Translations under genes and position numbers: made by a program
Part shown: positions 27,002 to 36,065 of the stretch, one piece after another
Layout: every line of letters starts with the position of its first letter
Position numbering within the stretch: position 1 is the stretch's first letter
Source of the DNA: Streptomyces marispadix
Lineage (GTDB): Bacteria > Actinomycetota > Actinomycetes > Streptomycetales > Streptomycetaceae
NCBI RefSeq assembly: GCF_022524345.1
Contig: NZ_JAKWJU010000002.1
Coordinates: 5,818,001-5,882,000, forward strand
Length of the DNA stretch: 64,000 nt
Reading direction: 5' to 3'
Notes under the pieces: generated by a model
Told to the model about the DNA's origin: nothing
What the model saw: only the letters and a program-made list of their open reading frames with translations
Databases searched by the model: none

Positions 27002-27526
27002 TCACTTTCCTCCCTTGCCGGGGCCCTCGCGCAGTTCGGGGCGGCCCGGCTGCTCTCCTCCCCTTTCCTTCACGTAGGTCTCCGTCGGCACCATCACCTT
27101 GCGCCGGAACACGCACACGAGGGTGCCGTCCTGGTTGTAGCCCTTGGTCTCGACGTGGACGATGCCGCGGTCGCTCTTCGACTTCGACGGGATCTTGTCC
27201 AGGACGGTGGTCTCGCCGTAGATCGTGTCGCCGTGGAAGGTCGGCGCGACGTGCTTGAGCGACTCGATCTCCAGGTTGGCGATGGCCTTCCCCGAGACGT
27301 CCGGGACGGACATGCCCAGCAGCAGCGAGTAGACGTAGTTGCCGACGACGACGTTCTTTCCGAAGTCGGTGGTCTTCTCCGCGTAGTTGCTGTCCATGTG
27401 GAGCGGGTGGTGGTTCATCGTCAGCAGGCAGAACAGGTGGTCGTCGTACTCCGTGACGGTCTTGCCGGGCCAGTGCCGGTAGACGTCCCCGACGGTGAAC
27501 TCCTCGTAGGTGCGGCCGAATTGCAT
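27002..27526 (-). CDS. MaoC-family hydratase, probable mesaconyl-CoA hydratase
   Basis: 174 residues, a single hot-dog domain. The hydratase motif region reads LTMNHHPLHMDSNYAEKT, with an Asp/His pair as in MaoC enzymes, followed by GNYVYSLLLGMSVPDVSG. In the ethylmalonyl-CoA pathway this enzyme hydrates mesaconyl-C1-CoA to beta-methylmalyl-CoA; the assignment rests on gene order. ATG at 27526 begins MQFGRTYEEFTVGDV; it lies 5 bp after the CoA lyase stop, and the next gene starts 1 bp after its own stop, so it is inside a tight operon. Confidence 0.87.
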   Translation of the reverse strand: MQFGRTYEEFTVGDVYRHWPGKTVTEYDDHLFCLLTMNHHPLHMDSNYAEKTTDFGKNVVVGNYVYSLLLGMSVPDVSGKAIANLEIESLKHVAPTFHGDTIYGETTVLDKIPSKSKSDRGIVHVETKGYNQDGTLVCVFRRKVMVPTETYVKERGGEQPGRPELREGPGKGGK

Positions 27527-27531
27527 CTCGC

Positions 27532-28517
27532 TCAGCCCTCCGGTGCTTCGAAGCTCGTCGTGCGGGACATCCCGGCGGCACGGCCCTTGCCCGCGACGAC
27601 CAGGGCCATCTTGCGGCTGGCCTCGTCGATCATCTCGTCGCCGAGCATCGCCGAGCCCTTCTTGCCGCCCTGCTCGGACGTGAAGTACTCGTAGGCGTCG
27701 AGGATCATCTCGGCGTGGTCGTAGTCCTCCTGGGAGGGGGAGAAGATCTCGTTGGACGCCTCGACCTGACCGGGGTGCAGCACCCACTTGCCGTCGTAGC
27801 CGAGCGCGGCGGCACGCTGCGCCACCTCGCGGAAGCCGTCGACGTTCTTGATCATCAGATACGGGCCGTCGATGGCCTGGAGGTCGTGGGTGCGGGCGGC
27901 CATCAGGATCCGCATCAGGATGTAGTGGTACGCGTCCGACGGGTAGCCCGGCGGCTGTTCGCCGACGACGAGGGACTTCATGTTGATCGACGCCATGAAG
28001 TCCGCGGGCCCGAAGACGATCGTCTCCATACGCGGCGACGACGCGGCGATCTCGTCGACGTTCACCAGGCCCTTGGCGTTCTCGATCTGCGCCTCGATGC
28101 CGATGCGGCCCACCTCGAAGCCCATGGTCTTCTCGATCTGCGTGAGCAGCATGTCCAGGGCCTGCACCTGCTGGGCGTCCTGGACCTTCGGCAGCATGAT
28201 GCAGTCGAGGTTCTGCCCGGCGCCCTCGACGACGGTGACGACGTCGCGGTAAGTCCAGTGCGTCGTCCAGTCGTTGACCCGCACGACCCTTGTCTTGCCG
28301 CTCCAGTCGCCCTCGTTGAGGAACTTCACGATGGTGTGCCGGGCGTCCGGCTTGGCCAGCGGCGACACGCGTCCTCCAGGTCGAGGAAGACCTGGTCCGC
28401 GGGGAGGCCCTGCGCCTTCTCCAGGAAGCGCGGGTTGCTGCCGGGCACGGCCAGGCAGGAGCGCCGGGGGCGCAGACGGCGGGATGCCTGGCCGGCGTCC
28501 GGCGACGGGGCTGTCAT
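27532..28517 (-). CDS. HpcH/HpaI-type CoA ester lyase (beta-methylmalyl/malyl-CoA lyase), interrupted by an apparent -1 frameshift
   Basis: Two frames make one protein. From ATG 28517, 50 or so residues read RPRRSCLAVPGSNPRF and QVFLDLEDAC, then the frame goes wrong; from about 28366 another frame continues SPLAKPDARHTIVKFLNEG to the stop at 27532 (DCIMLPKVQDAQQV, IEAQIENAKGLVN, FGPADFMASI). Family members carry LDLEDA and the following segment in one chain, and the total length is one base short of 329 codons, so one base seems missing near GCGTGTCGCCG (28361-28370). The intact enzyme would split beta-methylmalyl-CoA into glyoxylate and propionyl-CoA. A GTG at 28368 could start a product lacking the first strand and the ED metal site, probably inactive. 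Confidence 0.85.
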
Positions 28518-30583
28518 GCGGGGACCTCCAGGGGGTCGAGCTTGTTCGCTGTGCGGATTTCGTTGACGATACGGCCGATGATCTCCGTGATGCCGAAGTC
28601 CTTCGGCGTGAAGACGGCCGCCACTCCTGCCTCGCGCAGGGCGGCGGCGTCGCCCGCGGGGATGATGCCGCCGACGACGACGGGCACGTCCTCGGCGCCG
28701 GCCTTGTGCAGCCGCCGCAGCACGTCCGGTACGAGTTCGGCGTGCGAGCCGGAGAGGATCGACAGGCCCACGCAGTGGACGTCCTCGGCGACGGCGGCCG
28801 AGGCGATCTGCTCGGGCGTGAGCCGGATGCCCTGATAGACCACCTCGAAGCCCGCGTCGCGGGCCCTCACGGCGATCTGCTCGGCACCGTTGCTGTGCCC
28901 GTCCAGGCCGGGCTTGCCAACCAGCAGCCGCAGTTTGCCGACGCCCAGTTCAGCGGCGGTCAGCTCCACGCGGCGGCGCACGTCGGCGAGCGCGGAGCCC
29001 TCCTCGGCGGGCACCGCCACCGGCGCGCTGCTGACCCCCGTAGGCGCACGGAACTCCCCGAACACCTCCCGCAGAGCGCCTGCCCACTCGCCGGTGGTGA
29101 CGCCGGCGCGGGCGCACTCCAGCGTCGCCTCCATCAGGTTGGCGTCCGTGGCGGCGGTGTCCTTCAGGCGCTGGAGGGCGCGCTGCGCGGCCCCTTCGCC
29201 CGAGGCGTCCCGCTCGGCACGCCAGCGCCCGACCGCCTCGGCGACCTGCGCCTCGGTAGCCGGATCGACGCTGTGAATCGCCGTCTCCAGATCGGCCGTG
29301 AGCGGGCTTGGCTCCGTCGCCTCGTAGCAGTTGACGCCGACGATCTTCTCCTCGCCGGACTCGATACGGCCGCGCCGCTCGGCGTGCGAGGAGACCAACT
29401 GCGACTTCAGATAGCCCGATTCGACCGCGGCCATCGCGCCGCCGAGCTTCTCGATGTGCTCCATCTCGGCCAGGGACGCCTCGACGAGTTCGTCCACCTT
29501 GGCCTCGACGACATGCGATCCGGCGAAGATGTCGTCGTACTCCAGCAGGTCGCTCTCCAGCGCCAGGACCTGCTGGATGCGCAGCGACCACTGCTGGTCC
29601 CACGGCCGCGGCAGACCCAGCGCCTCGTTCCAGGCGGGCAGTTGAACGGCGCGGGCACGCGCGTCCTTGGAGAGGGTGACGGCCAGCATCTCCAGCACGA
29701 TCCGCTGGACGTTGTTCTCCGGCTGCGCCTCGGTCAGGCCCAGGGAGTTGACCTGTACGCCGTAGCGGAAGCGGCGCTGCTTGGGATCGGCGATGCCGTA
29801 CCGCTCACGCGTGATCCGGTCCCAGATGCGGGTGAACGCCCGCATCTTGCACATCTCCTCGACGAAGCGGACGCCCGCGTTGACGAAGAAGGAGATGCGC
29901 GCCACCACGTCGCCCATCCGCTCCTGCGGCACCTGCCCGGAGTCCCGTACGGCGTCGAGTACGGCGACCGCCGTGCTCATCGCGTACGCGATCTCCTGGA
30001 CCGGCGTGGCACCGGCCTCCTGGAGGTGGTAGCTACAGATGTTGATCGGGTTCCACTTGGGGATGCGGGCGACCGTGTAGGCGATCATGTCCGTGGTCAG
30101 CCGGAGCGAGGGCCCCGGCGGGAAGACATGCGTGCCCCGCGAGAGGTACTCCTTGACGATGTCGTTCTGCGTCGTCCCCTGGAGCTTGGAGACGTCCGCG
30201 CCGTGCTCCTCGGCGACGACCTGGTAGAGCGCCAGCAGCCACATGGCTGTGGCGTTGATCGTCATCGAGGTGTTCATCTGCTCCAGCGGGATGCCCTCGA
30301 ACAGCCGCCGCATGTCCGCGACATGGGAGACCGGCACCCCGACCCTGCCGACCTCGCCGCGGGCGAGGACGTGGTCGGGGTCGTAGCCGGTCTGCGTCGG
30401 CAGGTCGAAGGCGACCGAGAGCCCCGTCTGGCCCTTGGCGAGGTTGCGCCGGTACAGCTCGTTGGACGCCTCGGCGGTGGAATGGCCCGCGTAGGTGCGC
30501 ATGAGCCAGGGCCTGTCCTTCGCCCTGCGTGCGCCTGCGGGACCCGTAGCGCCCGCGTCAGCGCTCTCCCCTCGGTTCGTCAT
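28514..30583 (-). CDS. meaA: Ethylmalonyl-CoA mutase (MeaA-like, B12-dependent)
   Basis: 689 residues combining the mutase barrel (AFDLPTQTGYDPDHVLARGE, MNTSMTINATAMWLLAL, LQGTTQNDIVKEYLSRG) with a C-terminal cobalamin-binding domain starting near 555; the lower-ligand motif D-x-H-x2-G is seen in KPGLDGHSNGAEQI. The length and the adjoining ccr gene identify the MeaA/Ecm clade rather than methylmalonyl-CoA mutase, which has two subunits. It isomerises (2R)-ethylmalonyl-CoA to methylsuccinyl-CoA. ATG at 30583 is 6 bp after the ccr stop and its 3' end overlaps the lyase start by 4 bp. Confidence 0.93.
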   Translation of the reverse strand: MTNRGESADAGATGPAGARRAKDRPWLMRTYAGHSTAEASNELYRRNLAKGQTGLSVAFDLPTQTGYDPDHVLARGEVGRVGVPVSHVADMRRLFEGIPLEQMNTSMTINATAMWLLALYQVVAEEHGADVSKLQGTTQNDIVKEYLSRGTHVFPPGPSLRLTTDMIAYTVARIPKWNPINICSYHLQEAGATPVQEIAYAMSTAVAVLDAVRDSGQVPQERMGDVVARISFFVNAGVRFVEEMCKMRAFTRIWDRITRERYGIADPKQRRFRYGVQVNSLGLTEAQPENNVQRIVLEMLAVTLSKDARARAVQLPAWNEALGLPRPWDQQWSLRIQQVLALESDLLEYDDIFAGSHVVEAKVDELVEASLAEMEHIEKLGGAMAAVESGYLKSQLVSSHAERRGRIESGEEKIVGVNCYEATEPSPLTADLETAIHSVDPATEAQVAEAVGRWRAERDASGEGAAQRALQRLKDTAATDANLMEATLECARAGVTTGEWAGALREVFGEFRAPTGVSSAPVAVPAEEGSALADVRRRVELTAAELGVGKLRLLVGKPGLDGHSNGAEQIAVRARDAGFEVVYQGIRLTPEQIASAAVAEDVHCVGLSILSGSHAELVPDVLRRLHKAGAEDVPVVVGGIIPAGDAAALREAGVAAVFTPKDFGITEIIGRIVNEIRTANKLDPLEVPA

Positions 30584-30589
30584 CCCGGG

Positions 30590-31957
30590 TCACGCGGCCT
30601 TGCCGCTGCTCCGGCCGCTGTCGGCCTCGCGGAACAGGTTGATGGCGTCCAGGTGCTTGGCCCGCTTGGCCTCGTCGCGCACCCCCAGGCCCTCCTCGGG
30701 GGCCAGCGCGAGGACGCCGACCTTGCCCTGGTGGACGTTGCGGTGCACGTCGTGTGCGGCCTGGCCCGTCTCCTCCAGGTGGTACGTCTTGGAGAGCGTC
30801 GGGTGGATCTTCCCCTTGGAGATGAGGCGGTTGGCCTCCCACGCCTCGCGGTAGTTGGCGAAGTGCGAACCGACGATCCGCTTCAGCGACATCCACAGGT
30901 AGCGGTTGTCGTAGGTGTGCTGGTAGCCGGAGGTGGAGGCGCAGGTGACGATGGTGCCGCCCTTGCGCGTGACGTAGACGCTGGCGCCGAAGGTCTCCCG
31001 CCCGGGGTGCTCGAAGACGATGTCGACGTCCTCGCCGCCGGTCAGTTCGCGGATGCGCTTGCCGAAGCGCTTCCACTCCCTCGGGTCCTGGTTGTGCTCG
31101 TCCTTCCAGAACTTGTAGCCCTCGGCGCTGCGGTCGATGATCGCCTCGGCGCCCATGCGCCGGCAGATGTCCGCCTTCTGTTCGCTGGAGACGACGCAGA
31201 TGGGGTTGGCGCCGCCGGCGAGCGCGAACTGCGTCGCGTAGGAGCCCAGTCCGCCGCTGGCGCCCCAGATGAGGACGTTGTCGCCCTGCTTCATCCCGGC
31301 GCCGTTACGGGAGACGAGCTGCCGGTAGGCGGTGGAGTTGACGAGGCCGGGTGCCGCGGCCTCCTCCCAGCTCAGATGGCCGGGCTTGGGCATGAGCTGG
31401 TTCGACTTGACCAGCGCGATCTCGGCGAGCCCGCCGAAGTTGGTCTCGAAGCCCCAGATGCGCTGCTCCGGGTCGAGCATCGTGTCGTTGTGCCCGTCGG
31501 CCGACTCCAGTTCGACGGAGAGGCAGTGCGCCACGACCTCGTCGCCGGGCTTCCAGGAGTTCACGCCCGCTCCGGTGCGGAGCACGACCCCGGCCAGGTC
31601 GGAGCCGATGACGTGGTACGGCAGGTCGTGGCGCTTGGCCAGCGGCGAGAGCCGCCCGTAGCGCTCCAGGAAGGCGAAGGTGGACACGGGCTCGAAGAGC
31701 GACGTCCACACGGAGTTGTAGTTGACGGAGGAGGCCATGACGGCCACCAGCGCCTCGCCGGGCCCCAGTTCGGGCACGGGCACCTCGTCGACATGGAGGG
31801 ACTTGCGGGGGTCCTTCTCACGGGAGGGTAGGCCGTCGAACATCTCGGCCTCGTCCCGGTGGACGGTCACTGCGCGGTAGGACTCCGGGAGCGGAAGGTT
31901 CGCGAAGTCTTCGGCTGTGGTGTCTGACGCGAGGATCGCGTCGAGGATCTTGTTCAC
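30590..31957 (-). CDS. ccr: Crotonyl-CoA carboxylase/reductase
   Basis: 455 residues, medium-chain dehydrogenase fold with the nucleotide motif IWGASGGLGSYATQFALAGG. The four residues known to hold CO2 in characterised Ccr are at identical numbering here: Asn81, Phe170, Glu171 and His365 (VNYNSVW, WGFETN, GSHFANY). It reductively carboxylates crotonyl-CoA to ethylmalonyl-CoA with NADPH, the committed step of the ethylmalonyl-CoA pathway and a source of polyketide extender units. GTG at 31957 is supported by GGAGG 7 nt upstream (CCGGAGGCATCACC); the frame stays open upstream but lacks family sequence. It is the first gene of the operon. Confidence 0.96.
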   Translation of the reverse strand: MNKILDAILASDTTAEDFANLPLPESYRAVTVHRDEAEMFDGLPSREKDPRKSLHVDEVPVPELGPGEALVAVMASSVNYNSVWTSLFEPVSTFAFLERYGRLSPLAKRHDLPYHVIGSDLAGVVLRTGAGVNSWKPGDEVVAHCLSVELESADGHNDTMLDPEQRIWGFETNFGGLAEIALVKSNQLMPKPGHLSWEEAAAPGLVNSTAYRQLVSRNGAGMKQGDNVLIWGASGGLGSYATQFALAGGANPICVVSSEQKADICRRMGAEAIIDRSAEGYKFWKDEHNQDPREWKRFGKRIRELTGGEDVDIVFEHPGRETFGASVYVTRKGGTIVTCASTSGYQHTYDNRYLWMSLKRIVGSHFANYREAWEANRLISKGKIHPTLSKTYHLEETGQAAHDVHRNVHQGKVGVLALAPEEGLGVRDEAKRAKHLDAINLFREADSGRSSGKAA

Positions 31958-32505
31958 GGTGATGCCTCCGGCGAAGCGCTGTGGAAGGAGACGCTTTGAG
32001 GGTCGTCGGGTGTGAGGCAGAGCCGTCGGTTCGGCGGGGTGATGCTGTTGGCTGCGCTGGTGAGCGCGGGGTGCCTGTGACGCAGGCGTCCGGGCACGGA
32101 CGGGTGTCGTGCCGTTGGGACAGCGCCCGGACGTGGAACAAGGTATGACACCCAGTGCCAGGACACAAGACACTGCGTGCCAAGAATTTCTCTCACTTGT
32201 CGTGAGGTGGCGCACGCATGAGCACCGCCCGGGGTCTCGTCGGCGAGCGGGGCACCCGAAACCGGCCGCCGGTCTCCGTCCCGTGCCGCCGCTACGGGCC
32301 AATCCGCCTGCGCGACAAGGGCGTTGGCGCCCGGCGGCCGTCGCGCTTCCCGGGGTGCGGGCCGCCTTCCGGGCCTGGTTGAGCCGAACAGGCCACGGCC
32401 TAACGCCGGTTTCGCCCTCCGCGGCCCAGGGGACCGTCTCGACCCATCACAGCCCTTTTGACTTCGCGCCTGCGAAGGCGCGCGACCGAAAGCAGAGGGA
32501 GACCC
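31958..32505. other. Divergent intergenic region upstream of ccr
   Basis: About 550 bp with no gene. It contains the candidate ccr promoter at 32140-32168, two near-identical 13-bp direct repeats (GACACCCAGTGCC and GACACTGCGTGCC, starting at 32147 and 32169) and a locally A/T-rich AAGAATTTCTCTCACTTGTCG. It must also carry the promoter of the secreted-protein gene at 32506. Confidence 0.5.
32140..32168 (-). promoter_or_regulatory. Candidate ccr promoter
   Basis: On the minus strand TTGTGT (32168-32163), a 17-bp spacer and TACCTT (32145-32140) fit a vegetative promoter. Transcription would begin near 32133, leaving a leader of about 175 nt. The direct repeats overlap it, as an operator might. 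Confidence 0.4.
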
Positions 32506-33264
32506 ATGGGTCGGACACGCAGACGTCGTACGGTCGTCTCCGCCGCGCTCGCCGCGGTGGCAGCCGTCATCGTCACGGCCGCGCCGCCGGAGGGCGCGGG
32601 CGCCGCGACGCGGACCGCAACCACCCCGCCGGACGAGACCGCCGCCGCGAAGGGCCACGGCGCGAAGGAGCCCCGACCGCCCCGTCTCCCGCGTGACTTC
32701 AGCGGCAAGGGCAAATGGGTCGTACGTGACCTGGGGATCACGGTGCCGTTCCGCTGGCGGGGGAGGAACGGCGACAGCCAGATGATCGCGGGAGGCCCGC
32801 AGTATCCGATCTGGTTCACGAACCTGATCTACCGCGGCGACCTCTACACGCTGACCTACAAGTGGCCCAACCTCAGGGACCACACGTGCTCGAAGATCCC
32901 CGGGCTCGGTCTGAGCGAACTGAACGGATTCCTCAAGCGATCACGGTTCGTGGGGCGGGAGATCCTTCAGCGGAACCCCCGGCGGCATGTGAACCACTGG
33001 AGGGCCGGTGTCGTCCTGCCGAAGCTGCCTCCGGGGAAGTTCCTGCGCCTGCCGCTGGCACTCGGGGACATCTACGTCGACCAGCGCGACCGGGGCAGGT
33101 TCTGGCAGGTCCTGCAATTCGGCGTCCAGAATCTCTACGACCCGGAACTGGACGAGTGGGCGATGATGGACACCTTCGACCGCAAGCCGGGGAAGGTCAC
33201 GCTGCCCCGGGAGTGCGCCGACGCTACGAACGTGGGCACGGCCTCCGGCGGCTCCCGGCGGTGA
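32506..33264 (+). CDS. Secreted protein of unknown function
   Basis: 252 residues. ATG at 32506 follows AGAGGGAG. The N-terminus is a signal peptide with a very basic n-region (MGRTRRRRTVV, no strict Tat motif), hydrophobic core SAALAAVAAVIVTAA and a likely AxA cleavage near residue 33. The mature part is basic and aromatic-rich (VPFRWRGRNGDSQM, YPIWFTNLIYRGDLY, WRAGVVLPKLPPGKFLRLPL) and ends in a Ser/Gly tail. It contains only two obvious cysteines (HTCSK and PRECAD), which could form a disulfide. No family recognised. Confidence 0.72.
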   Translation: MGRTRRRRTVVSAALAAVAAVIVTAAPPEGAGAATRTATTPPDETAAAKGHGAKEPRPPRLPRDFSGKGKWVVRDLGITVPFRWRGRNGDSQMIAGGPQYPIWFTNLIYRGDLYTLTYKWPNLRDHTCSKIPGLGLSELNGFLKRSRFVGREILQRNPRRHVNHWRAGVVLPKLPPGKFLRLPLALGDIYVDQRDRGRFWQVLQFGVQNLYDPELDEWAMMDTFDRKPGKVTLPRECADATNVGTASGGSRR

Positions 33265-33387
33265 GAGTGCGGCCCGGCCCGGCCACGCGGGACCCGGGCC
33301 CCTGTTCCGGGTCCGGTTCCGTTTCCGTAGTCGCCTGCGCGGACCGGGCGCGGACCATCGGACGACCGGACCCGGACCCGGCGTGGG

Positions 33388-34182
33388 TCAGTCCCGCAGC
33401 GCCTGCTCGATCGTGCGCATGATCTCGCCGATGGGAGTGTCCGTGCGCGCCACGGTGACCAGCACCTCGTCCTCCCGCCTGGTCTCCGCGCCGGCGCCGC
33501 CCGGCGTCCCCGTGCCGAGGCCGGGCTCGGGCGACGCCAGCCGGTTCGCGCCGAATCCCGTGCCGAACGTCCTGCGTACGATCGCGAAGGCGTGGTCGAG
33601 CTGTGCCTCCACGTCGCCGACGGCGCCGCTGCGCAGCCAGCGCCGCAGCACGTGGTTGTGCGCCGTGACGACCGCGGAGGCGGCGACCTCCGCGAGGAGC
33701 GGGTCGTCGTCGCCGTCGCGGTGGGCCGCCTCGTCGAAGTGGCCGAGGAGATAGCGCGTGAACAGCCGCTCGTAGCGGGCCACGGAGGCGATCTCCCGTT
33801 CGCGCAGCGCCGGGACCTCGCGGGTCAGCTTGTAGCGTTCGACGCTTCCCTTCGGCGAGGCCGCGTACATCCGCATGACCTCTTTGATGCCGCGGCAGAC
33901 GGTGTCGAGGGGGTTCTCGTGCGGGGGCGCGGCCTCCAGTACGGCCTGTGCCCTGACGAGGGTGTCGTCGTGGTCGGGGAAGATCGCTTCTTCCTTGGCG
34001 CGGAAGTGCCGGAAGAAGGTGCGGCGGGCGACTCCGGCCGTCGCCGCGATCTCGTCGACCGTCGTCGCCTCGTAACCTTTCGTCGCGAAGAGTTCCATGG
34101 CCGCCGCCGCCAACTCGCGGCGCATCCTTAGGCGCTGGGAGGACGCGGCATGCGAACGGGACGGCTTCGCGGTGTCTGACAT
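33388..34182 (-). CDS. TetR-family transcriptional regulator
   Basis: 264 residues. N-terminal helix-turn-helix: LAAAAMELFATKGYEATTVDEIAA then VARRTFFRHFRAKEEAIF, typical TetR. The C-terminal two-thirds is the ligand-binding helical domain, extended by an unusual 40-residue Gly/Thr/Glu-rich segment before the last helix. It sits between the ccr cluster and the 3-hydroxyacyl-CoA dehydrogenase gene, so control of C4 acyl-CoA metabolism is likely (inference). The sequence just before its start has CATG-N12-CATG (34179-34198), a possible self-operator. ATG at 34182. Confidence 0.88.
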   Translation of the reverse strand: MSDTAKPSRSHAASSQRLRMRRELAAAAMELFATKGYEATTVDEIAATAGVARRTFFRHFRAKEEAIFPDHDDTLVRAQAVLEAAPPHENPLDTVCRGIKEVMRMYAASPKGSVERYKLTREVPALREREIASVARYERLFTRYLLGHFDEAAHRDGDDDPLLAEVAASAVVTAHNHVLRRWLRSGAVGDVEAQLDHAFAIVRRTFGTGFGANRLASPEPGLGTGTPGGAGAETRREDEVLVTVARTDTPIGEIMRTIEQALRD

Positions 34183-34214
34183 GCAGGGAACGTTACATGC
34201 CGTGACGGACTCGG

Positions 34215-34253
34215 GGGGCGGGCTGTCGCCTGAGGGCTCAAGCAGCCCGCCCC
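34215..34253 (-). terminator. Terminator of the 3-hydroxyacyl-CoA dehydrogenase gene
   Basis: GGGGCGGGCTG and CAGCCCGCCCC form a perfect 11-bp stem around a 17-nt loop, 28 bp past the stop at 34281 and before the TetR gene. Confidence 0.7.
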
Positions 34254-34280
34254 ACCGGTTGTCCCACTTCACCTCACGCG

Positions 34281-36065
34281 TCACCGACGTGCGTACTCGC
34301 GGAAACCCCGTCCCGTCTTGCGGCCGAGGCAGCCCGCCGCCACCAGGTGCTCCAGCAGCGGCGCGGGCGCCAGCCCCGGGTCGCGGAACTCCCGGTGCAG
34401 CACCTGCTCGATGGCGAGCGAGACGTCCAGGCCGACGACGTCCAGAAGCTCGAAGGGCCCCATCGGATAGCCGCCGCCGAGGCGCATCGCGGCGTCGATG
34501 TCGTCGAGGGAGGCGTAGTGCTGCTCGACCATCTTCACGGCGTTGTTGAGGTACGGGAACAGCAGCGCGTTCACGATGAACCCCGCACGGTCGCCGCAGT
34601 CCACGGGGTGCTTGCGGATGGCGCCGCACACCTCGCGCACCGTGGCGTGCGCCTCGTCGCCGGTGAGGACCGTACGCACGACCTCCACGAGCTTCATCGC
34701 GGGCGCCGGGTTGAAGAAGTGCATGCCGACGACGTCCTGCGGGCGGGACGTGGCACGGGCGCAGGCGACCACCGGGAGGGAACTGGTGGTCGTGGCCAGC
34801 ACCGCGCCCGGCTTGCACACCTCGTCGAGCCTGGCGAACAGCTCCCGCTTGACGGCCAGGTCCTCCGCCACCGCCTCGACCGCCAGGTCGACGCCTACCA
34901 GTGAGTCCAGCGATCCGGCGGGGGTGATGCGGGCGAGCGCCGCGTCCCGGTACTCCTCGCTCAACCGCCCCTTCTTCACGGCCCGTTCGAAGGACTTGGC
35001 GATGCGGGCCTTGGCCTTCTCGGCCTTCTCCTCACTGCGTGCCGCGAGCACCGTGTCGTATCCGGCCTTGGCGAAGACCTCGGCGATGCCGCTCGCCATG
35101 GTGCCGGAGCCGGCGACTCCGACGGCGGAGACGGGACGGCCCCGGCCGCGGGCGGCGTCCCCGTCGGGGGTCTCGGAGTCGGCGACGGTGACGGACGAGC
35201 CGGGGGCGTCGTAGGTGTAGAAGCCCCGCCCGGCCTTCTGCCCGGTGAGGCCGGCGTCGCTGAGCTGGCGCAGGATGGGCGCCGGCGCGTGGAGGCGGTC
35301 GTGGGAGTCGGCGTACATCGCGTCGAGCACGGTACGGGCGGTGTCGATCCCGATGAGGTCGAGCAGCGCCAGCGGCCCCATGGGCAGTCCGCAGCCCAGC
35401 CGCATGGCGTTGTCGATGTCCTCGCGGCTGGCGTAGCGCGACTCGTACATCGCGGCGGCCTGGTTGAGGTAGCCGAACAGCAGCCCGTCGGCGACGAATC
35501 CGGGGCGGTCGCCGACCGCGACGGGTTCCTTGCCCAGTTCCCGCGCCAGGTCGGTCACCGCGGCGACGGCCTCTGGCGAGGTCAGTACGGAGGAGACGAC
35601 CTCGACGAGCTTCATCGCCTGTGCGGGGTGGAAGAAGTGCAGCCCCAGGACGCGTTCGGGACGGTCGGAGTCGGCCGCGAGCCGCGTCACGGACAGCGCG
35701 TTGGTCCCTGTCGCGAGGATGGTGTCCGGCTTGACGACGGTGTCGAGCGCGGCGAACACCTGGCACTTGGTGTCGTAGTCCTCCGGCACCACCTCGATGA
35801 CGAGTTCCGCTTCGGCGGCGGCCTCCAGTTCGGTGAAGGTACGGAAGCGGGCGAGGGCGCTGCGCCGCTCGTCCTCCGTCATGCGCTCGCGCTGTACGGC
35901 GCGGGCGGTGGACGCCTCGAAGGCGGCGGTGGCGTTGCGCGCGGCGGTGTCGCTGATGTCGATGCCGATGACCTCGCGGCCTGCCCGGGCGAGTACGTCG
36001 GCGATGCCGGTGCCCATGGTGCCGAGGCCGACGACGGCGATGGTGTGCAGAGGCGGACGGTCCAT
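34281..36065 (-). CDS. Tandem 3-hydroxyacyl-CoA (3-hydroxybutyryl-CoA) dehydrogenase
   Basis: 594 residues made of two complete dehydrogenase units. Unit 1 starts IAVVGLGTMGTGIADVLARA (NAD motif), with HFFHPAQAMKLVEVV near 147 and GFVADGLLFGYLNQAA. Unit 2 starts near 318 with VGVAGSGTMASGIAEVFAKA and has HFFNPAPAMKLVEVVRTVL and GFIVNALLFPYLNNAVKMVE. The active-site His in HFFHPA/HFFNPA and the following Asn are present in both. It interconverts acetoacetyl-CoA and 3-hydroxybutyryl-CoA, supplying crotonyl-CoA for ccr. ATG at 36065 with AGAGGAG 7 nt upstream. Confidence 0.92.
   Translation of the reverse strand: MDRPPLHTIAVVGLGTMGTGIADVLARAGREVIGIDISDTAARNATAAFEASTARAVQRERMTEDERRSALARFRTFTELEAAAEAELVIEVVPEDYDTKCQVFAALDTVVKPDTILATGTNALSVTRLAADSDRPERVLGLHFFHPAQAMKLVEVVSSVLTSPEAVAAVTDLARELGKEPVAVGDRPGFVADGLLFGYLNQAAAMYESRYASREDIDNAMRLGCGLPMGPLALLDLIGIDTARTVLDAMYADSHDRLHAPAPILRQLSDAGLTGQKAGRGFYTYDAPGSSVTVADSETPDGDAARGRGRPVSAVGVAGSGTMASGIAEVFAKAGYDTVLAARSEEKAEKAKARIAKSFERAVKKGRLSEEYRDAALARITPAGSLDSLVGVDLAVEAVAEDLAVKRELFARLDEVCKPGAVLATTTSSLPVVACARATSRPQDVVGMHFFNPAPAMKLVEVVRTVLTGDEAHATVREVCGAIRKHPVDCGDRAGFIVNALLFPYLNNAVKMVEQHYASLDDIDAAMRLGGGYPMGPFELLDVVGLDVSLAIEQVLHREFRDPGLAPAPLLEHLVAAGCLGRKTGRGFREYARR

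Noticed and set aside
31958..32302. Upstream extension of the ccr frame
   Set aside because: No family similarity; GGAGG and the start of Ccr-like sequence place the start at GTG 31957.
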